A stretch of DNA of 11,159 nt from JBKJUK01 sp046590705 (lineage in GTDB: Bacteria; Acidobacteriota; Thermoanaerobaculia; Gp7-AA8), in the NCBI GenBank assembly GCA_046590705.1, contig JBKJUK010000018.1, positions 1 through 11,159 on the forward strand, given 5' to 3'. The notes beneath the pieces were generated by a model. That model made no database searches. It was not told the DNA's origin and saw nothing but the letters and a program-made list of their open reading frames with translations. The position numbers and the translations under genes were made by a program. Shown piece after piece: positions 5,301 through 11,159 of this stretch (its first letter is position 1; every line of letters begins with the position of its first letter).

Positions 5301-7106
5301 ATGTCCATTCGCGTGATCGGAGCAGCTGCCCTGGGTTGCATGCTTTTCAGTGTGTCGGCGTGTCAGAAAGCCAGCGACAAGAGCGTCTCATCACCAGCGG
5401 TGCCATCCGTTCCTACCGGTCTGGCAACGGGACTCGGCGCGAAGGCCTCGGCCCTTTCCGCAACAGGTGGTACCTACAACGAGAATCCAATTCTCCGACC
5501 GGCGGGCGCGACCGCCATGTCGACCAGTGGGGTCTCCGACGTGTTCGGAACGCTCAGCGTCGAGAACTTCATGGGAACCCAGGCGAACCTGACCTGGACC
5601 CACGAGTCCGCAGCAGGGTTCCGCCAGTATCTCCAGCAGTGGTACACCGCGAACTATGTTTATCAGGATGGATCTGTAGGAACGTGGCAATTCCACGACG
5701 TGATGAGCGGTGATAACTGGGACAAGTGGACTTCAGGTGGGACAGACTACGGAATCGACGGCGTGTTGATCGCATTCCACTCGAGCCATGGAGGTATGTC
5801 GGCTGACGGAACGTTCTTCACCTCACTCGGCACTAACTGGTCTGGTCGTGGATGGAACGCCCTCTCGAGCTCGATGACCCTGGGGGGCAATGCGGCCGGA
5901 GCTCTGGGCAGTGAGCGCCTGCGTTACCTTTTCTGGGATACCTGCTTCGGGGTGCGCATCAGCGGCGGACAGAATCCGTACCGTACATGGGGTGGTAGAG
6001 CGCGTGGCATCCGAGAGATCTTCGGCTACGAAACGACCTCGGTCGACAACCCGAACTACGGCAAATTCTTCTGGGAAGAGTACAGCAAGGGCAAAGCGAA
6101 TTCGTACGCTTTCCTCGATGCCAGCTGGCGCATCAACACCGGTCAGATCCCTGTGGCGATGGCTTTCGGCGCTACGTCCGCGGAAGCCTCGAACAGGCTC
6201 GAGACCGAGCGCGGTTTTGCCTGGGAGCCGGTCAGCAACGCATGGGCCGCCTGGCGCTGGTACGGTACTGCCGCTGCCTCGGATGCTCCGGCAGCGATGA
6301 GTGTTCCTACCCGGGTCATGTCGTACCGCTCGCAGAGCAGAGATAATTCCAGCGAGGATGTTGTCGCTCTTGCCCGGACGCTTGGCGTGAACGCGGAAGC
6401 GAAGAACGTGGAGACACGTCCATACGGACTGAAGGTGATTCAGACGAAGGGGCTTACGCTTTCCATCGAGCCCGATGGTGACTTCGAGATGGAGATAGCG
6501 CGTGATGACAACGCCGCCAGTCAGGCTTCGATGACGCTGTCCGACACAGATGTGATCGGAAGGGCAGAGGCGCTGATGCGCCAGTTCAATCTGGATGCAG
6601 GCCAGGAGTTCAGAGCGGGTGTCGTTCGCCATCTCAATGAAGCAACGGCCACCGAAGCCAATCCGAACGGAGTGCAGGTTCGCATGGTGAACAAGACCGT
6701 CGTGTTCGATCAGGTGCTCAATGGAATGCCCTTCATCGACGCCGACGCCGGTCATATCGCCGTGACCTTCAACAGCAAAGGGGAAGCGGAAAGAGTACGC
6801 AGCAGCGTTCGTGTTGTCGACGCGGCCAATGCAGCCAGCGTCCGGGCGTCGTCATCGAGATCCCTGAGCCAGGCCCGACAGCTGGCTCTGGCCTCCGTCG
6901 CGGAGTTGCCTTCCCCGAACGGTCCGGCCTCTCAGAACGCATACCAGATCATTCAGGGCAGCGAAGAGATCGGGTATCAGATGATGAATGATCAGGCCAC
7001 TCCCGTCCTGCGCGTTCTCATCAGCAATCCCAGGTATCCGGATTCGCGTCCGACCGAAGTCTTCATCCCGCTCGCTGCAGTGGGGGGAGATCAGGCCACC
7101 GAGTAA
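5301..7106 (+). CDS. Lipoprotein with DUF6345-like, caspase-fold-like domain (putative clan CD cysteine peptidase)
   Basis: A 601-residue exported lipoprotein. The signal peptide MSIRVIGAAALGCMLFSVSAC has a clean VSAC lipobox, making Cys21 the lipidated residue. Gln22 at +2 suggests outer-membrane sorting if Gram-negative rules apply. A Ser/Pro/Ala/Gly-rich linker (about 23-75) follows. The next domain (about 85-290) reminds me of proteins annotated DUF6345. A hydrophobic strand ends in H160-S-S-H163-G164-G165, and a second one (RLRYLFWD) ends in D213-T-C215-F-G. This is the arrangement of the catalytic His-Gly and Cys in caspase/gingipain/legumain-like (clan CD) peptidases, and the 52-residue His-Cys spacing is reasonable for them. 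The region about 412-505 resembles FTP/PepSY propeptide-like domains, with QVLNGMPFIDADAGHIAV then a SKGEAERV turn. Peptidase activity is inference; the fold could be catalytically inert. The gene is divergent from the SpoIIM-like gene, appears monocistronic and ends at a strong inverted repeat. Confidence 0.85.
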   Translation: MSIRVIGAAALGCMLFSVSACQKASDKSVSSPAVPSVPTGLATGLGAKASALSATGGTYNENPILRPAGATAMSTSGVSDVFGTLSVENFMGTQANLTWTHESAAGFRQYLQQWYTANYVYQDGSVGTWQFHDVMSGDNWDKWTSGGTDYGIDGVLIAFHSSHGGMSADGTFFTSLGTNWSGRGWNALSSSMTLGGNAAGALGSERLRYLFWDTCFGVRISGGQNPYRTWGGRARGIREIFGYETTSVDNPNYGKFFWEEYSKGKANSYAFLDASWRINTGQIPVAMAFGATSAEASNRLETERGFAWEPVSNAWAAWRWYGTAAASDAPAAMSVPTRVMSYRSQSRDNSSEDVVALARTLGVNAEAKNVETRPYGLKVIQTKGLTLSIEPDGDFEMEIARDDNAASQASMTLSDTDVIGRAEALMRQFNLDAGQEFRAGVVRHLNEATATEANPNGVQVRMVNKTVVFDQVLNGMPFIDADAGHIAVTFNSKGEAERVRSSVRVVDAANAASVRASSSRSLSQARQLALASVAELPSPNGPASQNAYQIIQGSEEIGYQMMNDQATPVLRVLISNPRYPDSRPTEVFIPLAAVGGDQATE

Positions 7107-7114
7107 AACAGACA

Positions 7115-7162
7115 TCAACAGAGTGTCAGGCGAAGTGAGGGCCTGACACTCTGCGCTGTTGA
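7115..7162 (+). terminator. Strong inverted repeat after the caspase-like lipoprotein gene
   Basis: GAGTGTCAGGC (7121-7131) and GCCTGACACTC (7141-7151) form a perfect 11-bp stem with a 9-nt loop, starting 14 bases after the stop codon. TCAACA (7115-7120) and TGTTGA (7157-7162) extend it by 6 bp beyond a 5-nt one-sided bulge. No U-tract follows, so it is not a textbook intrinsic terminator. It is the best candidate for ending the lipoprotein transcript or protecting its 3' end. Confidence 0.55.
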
Positions 7163-7236
7163 CGCACTCCACCAGTGCCCTGCAGGGTGCGCCAGCCACG
7201 AGACGGATGCCGCAGGAAATGTTAGGCTGTCCGGAG

Positions 7237-7280
7237 CCGATCCTGAAGATCGGTCCCTCGTCCTGTAAGGACCCGAAAGG
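7237..7280 (+). promoter_or_regulatory. Structured 5' leader of the 58-aa peptide / mscL unit
   Basis: CCGATC-CTGAA-GATCGG (7237-7253, 6-bp stem) is followed after 6 nt by GTCCT-GTA-AGGAC (7260-7272, 5-bp stem). A small CC-GAAA-GG element (7273-7280) runs into the Shine-Dalgarno AGGAAGG (7278-7284) before the ATG at 7288. GGTCC (7252-7256) can alternatively pair with GGACC (7269-7273), which would disrupt both main hairpins. Two mutually exclusive folds next to a ribosome binding site suggest a possible translational switch, but I do not recognise a known riboswitch class. The rest of the 7163-7287 gap holds only a CCCTGCAGGG palindrome (7178-7187). Confidence 0.4.
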
Positions 7281-7287
7281 AAGGAAT

Positions 7288-7464
7288 ATGTCGAACCGCG
7301 GAAAAGCACCCAAGCAGATCACCTGGATCATCTGCCTCATCCTGTACATCATTGCTCTGGTCTCGCACTTCGGCGTTCTCAACCTCGGCAACGGTCTCGG
7401 AGACTGGGCCTGGATCGTCGGCTTTGCGCTGCTGCTCATTGCGGTGCAGGTCCGTGATCTGTAG
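7288..7464 (+). CDS. Small two-TM membrane protein upstream of mscL, function unknown
   Basis: A 58-residue hydrophobic peptide. A basic N-terminus (MSNRGKAPKQ) is followed by a first membrane segment at about 11-31 (ITWIICLILYIIALVSHFGV), a short LNLGNGLGD loop and a second segment at about 40-54. The C-terminus is charged (VRDL). By the positive-inside rule both ends should be cytoplasmic. The ATG at 7288 is chosen over in-frame upstream starts because AGGAAGG lies just upstream and the extension reads through the leader hairpins. It lies 32 bases before mscL on the same strand, so the two are very likely co-transcribed. I do not recognise a named family. An accessory role for the channel is only a guess from position. 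Confidence 0.7.
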   Translation: MSNRGKAPKQITWIICLILYIIALVSHFGVLNLGNGLGDWAWIVGFALLLIAVQVRDL

Positions 7465-7496
7465 CAGGTAATCAGTTCCTCAACAGGAGAGACGAC

Positions 7497-7922
7497 ATGC
7501 TTGCCGAATTCCGAGGCTTTCTGACGAAGACCAACGCGCTGGCACTGGCGGTGGGAGTCATCATCGGAGCGGCGGTAAGCAGCGTCGTCTCGGCCTTGTC
7601 GTCAGACATCCTGATGCCGGTCATCGGATTGTTCCTTCCGGGCGGAAACTGGCGGGAGGCGCGATTCGTTCTCCGAAGCACGACCGATGCGAGCGGGAAA
7701 GTTGTCGAAGCCGCGATTCTTTACGGACACTTTCTGGGCGTCCTGCTCGACTTCCTGATCATCTCGGTGGTCGTGTTCTTCATTGTGCGCGCACTGGTCA
7801 GGCCTGTGCCTGAGAGCGCGCCGGAATCGATGAGCAAGTGCAGTGAATGTCTGGAGATGATTCCGGCCGCCGCTCGTCGATGCCGTGCCTGCAGCAGCGA
7901 GCAGATCCCTGACGTTGCGTAG
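7497..7922 (+). CDS. mscL: Large-conductance mechanosensitive channel MscL with C-terminal zinc-ribbon motif
   Basis: MscL opens a wide non-selective pore when membrane tension rises, releasing solutes during hypo-osmotic shock. The 141-residue protein has the amphipathic N-terminal segment LAEFRGFLTKTNALALAVG, then pore-lining TM1 with the characteristic VGVIIGAA run (19-26) and the conserved SDILMPVIGL (36-45). A periplasmic loop (about 48-75) and TM2 (about 79-101) follow. The tail replaces the usual charged cytoplasmic bundle with C115-x-x-C118 and C129-x-x-C132 around an IPAAARRC stretch, which should bind one zinc ion. Similar Cys tails are known in MscL homologues from several phyla, so this is a variant, not an artefact. 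AGGAGA lies 6 nt upstream of the ATG. The gene follows the 58-residue membrane peptide by 32 bases. Confidence 0.95.
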   Translation: MLAEFRGFLTKTNALALAVGVIIGAAVSSVVSALSSDILMPVIGLFLPGGNWREARFVLRSTTDASGKVVEAAILYGHFLGVLLDFLIISVVVFFIVRALVRPVPESAPESMSKCSECLEMIPAAARRCRACSSEQIPDVA

Positions 7923-7927
7923 CAGGT

Positions 7928-7948
7928 GTAGTGCCGGCATCCGGCTAC
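7928..7948 (+). other. Hairpin just after mscL, weak terminator candidate
   Basis: GCCGG-CAT-CCGGC (7933-7945) is a GC-rich 5-bp stem. It can be extended by GTA (7928-7930) pairing with TAC (7946-7948) across a 2-nt bulge. It starts 5 bases after the mscL stop. No T-run follows. The remaining gap to the convergent receiver gene (7949-8058) contains no gene; I see only a repeated GCTGATGG (7985-7992 and 8008-8015). Confidence 0.35.
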
Positions 7949-8044
7949 TGACTTCCAGGCACTCGAGAGTCGCGATCCAACTCAGCTGATGGCGCGCGAG
8001 TTCCCCGGCTGATGGACAGGACATGACCGACAAGTAGTCGATCA

Positions 8045-8066
8045 GCGATCTGACGTACTCAGTCGC
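8045..8066 (-). other. Hairpin overlapping the stop codon of the receiver-domain gene
   Basis: GCGA-T-CTGA / TCAG-TCGC (8045-8053 and 8059-8066) forms an 8-bp stem with one bulged T and a 5-nt loop. On the minus strand it spans the last codons and the TGA stop (8061-8059) of the receiver gene. The sequence that follows on that strand is not T-rich. It may stabilise the 3' end of a short mRNA; a role in termination is uncertain. Confidence 0.3.
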
Positions 8067-8442
8067 GCACGAGTTTGCTGATGATATCGACCAGCTTCTC
8101 GCGAGTCAGAGGCTTCCTCACCCAGGCGTTCGCGCCCGAGCCGGGCAGCATGTCTTCCAGTGAACGCTCGGGAAGGTCTGAGATCAGCACGATCGGTATG
8201 TCCCGTTTGTTCGACTGACTTTTCAACACCTCGGCTAGCCGATTTCCCTTGATGCTGGGAAGGTTGACGTCGAGAAAGATGATGTCAGGGGTATTTGCTG
8301 CGAGTGTGTGATTGAATTCGATCCAGCTGGACGCGGTGAGCACGATGCTACCTTCGCGCTCGAGCAGTGCTCGCGTGAGTTTCAAAACCAGCGGGTTATC
8401 GTCGAGGACCAGAACAGTTTTGTTTTGGATCGACACGGCCAT
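8059..8442 (-). CDS. Stand-alone response regulator receiver domain protein (CheY-like)
   Basis: A single REC domain of 127 residues with no output domain. It should be phosphorylated by a histidine kinase and act through protein contacts. All key positions are present: acidic pair Asp14-Asp15 in VLVLDDNP, phospho-acceptor Asp58 in FLDVNLP, Ser88 in the Thr/Ser switch position (IVLIS) and Lys110 in VRKPL. The alpha4-beta5 region has Trp107 where Tyr or Phe is common. No kinase gene is nearby, so the partner is encoded elsewhere (an orphan regulator). ATG at 8442 is preceded by a GAGGGAG purine stretch at a rather long distance. It is divergent from the 182-residue membrane protein gene and converges on mscL. 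The output function cannot be inferred from the sequence. Confidence 0.92.
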   Translation of the reverse strand: MAVSIQNKTVLVLDDNPLVLKLTRALLEREGSIVLTASSWIEFNHTLAANTPDIIFLDVNLPSIKGNRLAEVLKSQSNKRDIPIVLISDLPERSLEDMLPGSGANAWVRKPLTREKLVDIISKLVRD

Positions 8443-8494
8443 TTAACTCTCTCCCTCGCAACTGATGTGGCACCTGCTGACTTCTGATCTCGCA

Positions 8495-8524
8495 ATGATA
8501 CAGTTTCCAGCCGAAATACGTTAA
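8495..8524 (-). promoter_or_regulatory. Candidate sigma70-type promoter of the receiver-domain gene
   Basis: On the minus strand TTAACG (8524-8519) and TATCAT (8500-8495) are separated by 18 bases, matching TTGACA at 4 and TATAAT at 5 of 6 positions. It would give a leader of roughly 45 nt before the ATG at 8442. This is a visual match only. Confidence 0.35.
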
Positions 8525-8541
8525 ACATTGGAGGACGCATC

Positions 8542-9090
8542 GTGGACGAGACGAAACCGAGTGAAGCGCAGACCCCGGGCGAAGTGGGCGGTCCACAGGT
8601 CACGTATGAACCTGTACCTGCCAGCGGTTCCTTCACGCGTCCCGCCGATTACTACTCGAATCCGACTCCACAACCGGGAGAGAAGAAGGGCTGTCCCAAG
8701 TGGATTCCCATCACCTGTGGACTCTTCGGTTGCCTGTCGCTGCTGATCATATTCGTTGCTGGATACTACCTGGCCCGCGGAGGCGCTGCAAAGGCGCTCG
8801 ACTTCACATTCGGTCAGGTGGAAGGTGAGCTGGTTCGCATGATGGGTCCTGACGTTCCGCCACAGGTTCAGGCCGAGCTGCGTTCCGAAATGTCTCGCTT
8901 CCGGGCCTCGGTGCGCGCAGGTCGCATCAAGCTGACTGACCTGACACCAGTCCTCAACGATGTGAAGGACGTGACCTCAGACCAGAAGGTCGAGGGGGAC
9001 GAAGCCGCGAGAATTCTCAAGTCTCTGAGAGAAGTGAACCGTAAGGCCGAAGGGGCGACTCGGCCTTCTGACGGGCCGACAGCTGGATGA
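8542..9090 (+). CDS. Single-pass membrane protein of unknown function, coupled to uvrB
   Basis: I do not recognise a family for this 182-residue protein. The N-terminal 53 residues are Pro/Gly/Glu-rich and probably disordered. One strong membrane segment follows at about 54-77, flanked by KKGCPK and containing three nearby cysteines (51, 59, 64). The remaining hundred residues are soluble and helical-looking, with charged amphipathic stretches (about 87-101, 106-128, 133-145, 151-169), and a small Gly/Pro-rich end. The layout suggests a cytoplasmic tail and an external helical domain. The GTG start at 8542 is supported by GGAGGA at 8530-8535, 6 nt upstream. The stop overlaps the uvrB start as ATGA, so uvrB translation is probably coupled to this gene. 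That arrangement ties expression of the two but does not show a repair role. Confidence 0.8.
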   Translation: MDETKPSEAQTPGEVGGPQVTYEPVPASGSFTRPADYYSNPTPQPGEKKGCPKWIPITCGLFGCLSLLIIFVAGYYLARGGAAKALDFTFGQVEGELVRMMGPDVPPQVQAELRSEMSRFRASVRAGRIKLTDLTPVLNDVKDVTSDQKVEGDEAARILKSLREVNRKAEGATRPSDGPTAG

Positions 9091-11078
9091 GTACGTTCAA
9101 ACTGGTTTCGCCCTTTGAGCCGCAGGGCGATCAGATTGCGGCGATCGAACAGCTGGCCTCGAACTTAGAGGCCGGCGTGAAGCATCAGGTCCTGCTCGGA
9201 GTGACCGGATCCGGCAAGACTTTCTCGATTGCCAAGACCATCGAACGTGTGAACCTTCCAACCCTGGTTCTCAGTCACAACAAGACCCTCGCGGCTCAGC
9301 TGTATCAGGAGTTCAAAAACTTCTTTCCGGAGAATCGCGTCGAGTACTTCGTCTCCTATTACGACTACTACCAGCCCGAGGCTTACATTCCTCAGAGCGA
9401 TCTTTACATCGAGAAGGAGATGACCCGGAACGACGAGATCGACAAACTTCGCCTTGCCGCAACCAAATCTCTGTTCGAAGCTCGCGACGTCATCATCGTC
9501 GCCTCTGTGTCCTGCATCTACGGTATCGGTGATCCCGATCTCTACTTCGGCATGTTGCTCTCGTTCGAACGCGGTGAGAGCAAGCCCATGACACGCTATC
9601 TGCAGCGACTCGTGGAAATGCAGTACGAGCGAACCCCATACGATCTGAGCCGCGGTCAATGGCGGTTACGCGGTGATGTGCTCGAAATCTGGCCAGCATA
9701 CGAAGACGACGCCGTAAGGGTAGAGTTCTTCGGAGACGAGGTGGACGCCATCTCCCGCATCGATCCGGTGACTGGACGAGTGATGGAGAAGATGGATCGC
9801 CTCGCCATCTATCCTCGAACCCATTACGTCACTCCGCGTGAACGCCTGATGACGGCCATGACCAACATCCGTGAGGAAATGGGTCAGAGGGTCGACGAGC
9901 TGCGCAGCATGGATCGCCTTCTCGAAGCTCAGCGGCTGCAGCAGCGCACCATGTTCGATCTCGAGATGATGGCCGAAGTCGGGTACTGCAACGGGGTCGA
10001 AAACTACAGTCGTCACCTCTCGGGCCGTATGCCTGGTGAACCGCCGCCCACACTCATCGACTACCTCCCGAGGGATTTTCTGATGGTGATCGATGAGGCG
10101 CATCAGACCGTTCCACAGGTCCGGGCCATGTGGGGAGGAGACCGCGCCCGGAAGGCGAATCTCGTCGAGTACGGCTTTCGACTTCCCAGTGCCATCGACA
10201 ATCGTCCGCTCAGCTTCGCCGAATTCGAAGGGAAGATGAATCAGGTGATCTACGTATCTGCTACGCCGGGACCGTACGAACTGGAAAAGAGCGGCGGGCT
10301 CGTCGCCGAGCAGGTCATCCGCCCCACGGGACTTCTGGATCCTGTGGTTGAGATCAGACCGGTGAAAGGACAGGTCGACGATTTGATCGGCGTGATCCGC
10401 GAAGTGATCGCGCGCAACGAGAGAATCCTCGTGACGACCCTCACCAAGCGAATGTCGGAAGATCTCTCCCGCTACCTTCTCGAACTAGGGATCAAGGTGA
10501 ACTACCTTCACTCTGACGTGGAAACTCTCGAGAGGATCGCCATCATCAGGGACTTCAGGCTTGGCGTCTACGACGTGCTGATTGGAATCAATCTATTGAG
10601 GGAAGGGCTCGATATTCCGGAATGCTCCTGCGTAGCAATTCTGGACGCGGACAAGGAAGGTTTTCTCCGATCACAAACGTCGTTGATTCAGACCATCGGG
10701 CGCGCTGCCAGAAACCTGAACAGTCGAGCGATTCTGTACGCGGACAAGATGACCGATTCGATCAAGGCCGCCGTTAGCGAGACCGAACGGCGGAGAAAGA
10801 TTCAGGGCGACTACAACATCGAGCACGGCATCGAGCCGGCCACCATCATCAAGGCCATCGATTCTGATCTGGTCAAGATGTCCAACCTCGACTACTTCGA
10901 CCTGACCATCGCCAAGGCCGACCGAAAGTTCGATCTGGTCGCAGACGAAGATCTCGACAAGACCATCACTAAACTGCAGAAAGAGATGAAGGACGCCGCC
11001 AAAAATCTCGACTTTGAAGGCGCAGCAGCATTGCGCGACCGAATTCGCGAGTTGAAGGAATTGCGGATATTCGTGTAG
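9087..11078 (+). CDS. uvrB: UvrB, excinuclease ABC subunit B
   Basis: UvrB is the damage-verification helicase of nucleotide excision repair. UvrA loads it at lesions, it inserts a beta-hairpin between the strands, and it recruits UvrC. The 663-residue protein is full length (E. coli UvrB is 673). Walker A is GVTGSGKT with Lys44. The beta-hairpin begins with Y91-Y92-D93-Y94-Y95 in SYYDYYQPEAYIP. The DEAH box is D336-E-A-H339, followed by YVSATPGPYE, the RPTGLLDP segment and motif VI QTIGRAARN. The C-terminal UVR domain (about 625-660, with NLDFEGAAALRDRIRELKEL) binds UvrC. No clear Shine-Dalgarno precedes the ATG. It overlaps the upstream stop as ATGA, so translation is probably coupled to the 182-residue membrane protein gene. 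I see no SOS-box-like palindrome upstream of that gene. Bases 11079-11159 after the stop hold no gene that I can support. Confidence 0.98.
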   Translation: MSTFKLVSPFEPQGDQIAAIEQLASNLEAGVKHQVLLGVTGSGKTFSIAKTIERVNLPTLVLSHNKTLAAQLYQEFKNFFPENRVEYFVSYYDYYQPEAYIPQSDLYIEKEMTRNDEIDKLRLAATKSLFEARDVIIVASVSCIYGIGDPDLYFGMLLSFERGESKPMTRYLQRLVEMQYERTPYDLSRGQWRLRGDVLEIWPAYEDDAVRVEFFGDEVDAISRIDPVTGRVMEKMDRLAIYPRTHYVTPRERLMTAMTNIREEMGQRVDELRSMDRLLEAQRLQQRTMFDLEMMAEVGYCNGVENYSRHLSGRMPGEPPPTLIDYLPRDFLMVIDEAHQTVPQVRAMWGGDRARKANLVEYGFRLPSAIDNRPLSFAEFEGKMNQVIYVSATPGPYELEKSGGLVAEQVIRPTGLLDPVVEIRPVKGQVDDLIGVIREVIARNERILVTTLTKRMSEDLSRYLLELGIKVNYLHSDVETLERIAIIRDFRLGVYDVLIGINLLREGLDIPECSCVAILDADKEGFLRSQTSLIQTIGRAARNLNSRAILYADKMTDSIKAAVSETERRRKIQGDYNIEHGIEPATIIKAIDSDLVKMSNLDYFDLTIAKADRKFDLVADEDLDKTITKLQKEMKDAAKNLDFEGAAALRDRIRELKELRIFV

Positions 11079-11159
11079 CGGAAGTGGATTGCAACCGTGC
11101 TCCCGCGAGTTGCGAATTTGGCTGTCTGACGGTACGCGGTTGTGTGGCACAGGCAATCC

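Noticed and set aside
5823..6755. A 310-codon open frame on the minus strand opposite the caspase-like lipoprotein gene
   Set aside because: It lies wholly antisense to a gene with a strong ribosome binding site, signal peptide and domain structure. Its translation is rich in His, Arg and Cys without domain logic, typical of a shadow frame in GC-rich DNA.
7159..7287. Longer version of the 58-residue peptide starting in the inverted-repeat region
   Set aside because: The added stretch reads through the terminator-like stem and the leader hairpins and looks non-coding. The ATG at 7288 has its own ribosome binding site.
7985..8015. Direct repeat GCTGATGG, two copies 23 bases apart
   Set aside because: Eight bases repeated twice, with no third copy, is compatible with chance. 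It is too little to call an operator or CRISPR remnant.
8443..8541. SOS box controlling the membrane protein/uvrB unit
   Set aside because: No CTG-N10-CAG or GAAC-N4-GTTC type palindrome is present. The CTG and CAG that I found are 14 bases apart.
9165..10103. Several open frames antisense to uvrB
   Set aside because: All are opposite highly conserved UvrB motifs and carry no features of real proteins.
11086..11159. GGATTGC ... GCAATCC inverted repeat at the right edge
   Set aside because: Seven matching bases more than 60 bases apart, the second copy at the very end of the window, are too little to call an element or terminator.

Overview
The window looks like chromosomal housekeeping DNA of a Gram-negative-type bacterium of moderately high GC, with densely packed genes. 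It has a bifunctional class A penicillin-binding protein, two lipoproteins with signal peptidase II boxes, an MscL with a C-terminal zinc-ribbon tail, and a full-length UvrB. The general style of UvrB, MscL and the PBP resembles Acidobacteriota or a neighbouring soil phylum. This is an impression from the protein sequences, not a demonstrated placement. I see no mobile element, integrase, CRISPR array, tRNA or rRNA.

Layout from left to right. Bases 1-70 may hold the 5' end of a gene running off the left edge on the minus strand. A PBP1A-type peptidoglycan synthase (118-2637, +) follows, ending near a small hairpin with a T-rich flank. Next is a minus-strand cluster, in transcription order: a SpoIIM-like membrane protein (5171-4341), a small lipoprotein (4293-3841) and a RarD/EamA permease (3714-2809). 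Divergent from this cluster is a 601-residue lipoprotein (5301-7106, +) with a caspase-fold-like His-Gly / Asp-Thr-Cys pair and a propeptide-like C-terminal region. It ends at a perfect 11-bp inverted repeat. A structured leader then precedes a 58-residue membrane peptide and mscL (7288-7922, +). Converging on mscL is a stand-alone receiver-domain protein (8442-8059, -). Finally, a single-pass membrane protein of unknown function (8542-9090, +) overlaps the start of uvrB (9087-11078, +) by four bases (ATGA).

The genes do not form one pathway, but several act at the envelope: wall synthesis, osmotic release, lipoproteins and membrane proteins. The most unusual item is the 5301-7106 lipoprotein, a candidate surface clan-CD-like peptidase of the kind annotated DUF6345. 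It is preceded by two tandem perfect hairpins in the divergent intergenic region. The other points worth checking are the structured leader of the 58-aa/mscL unit and the unknown membrane protein translationally coupled to uvrB.
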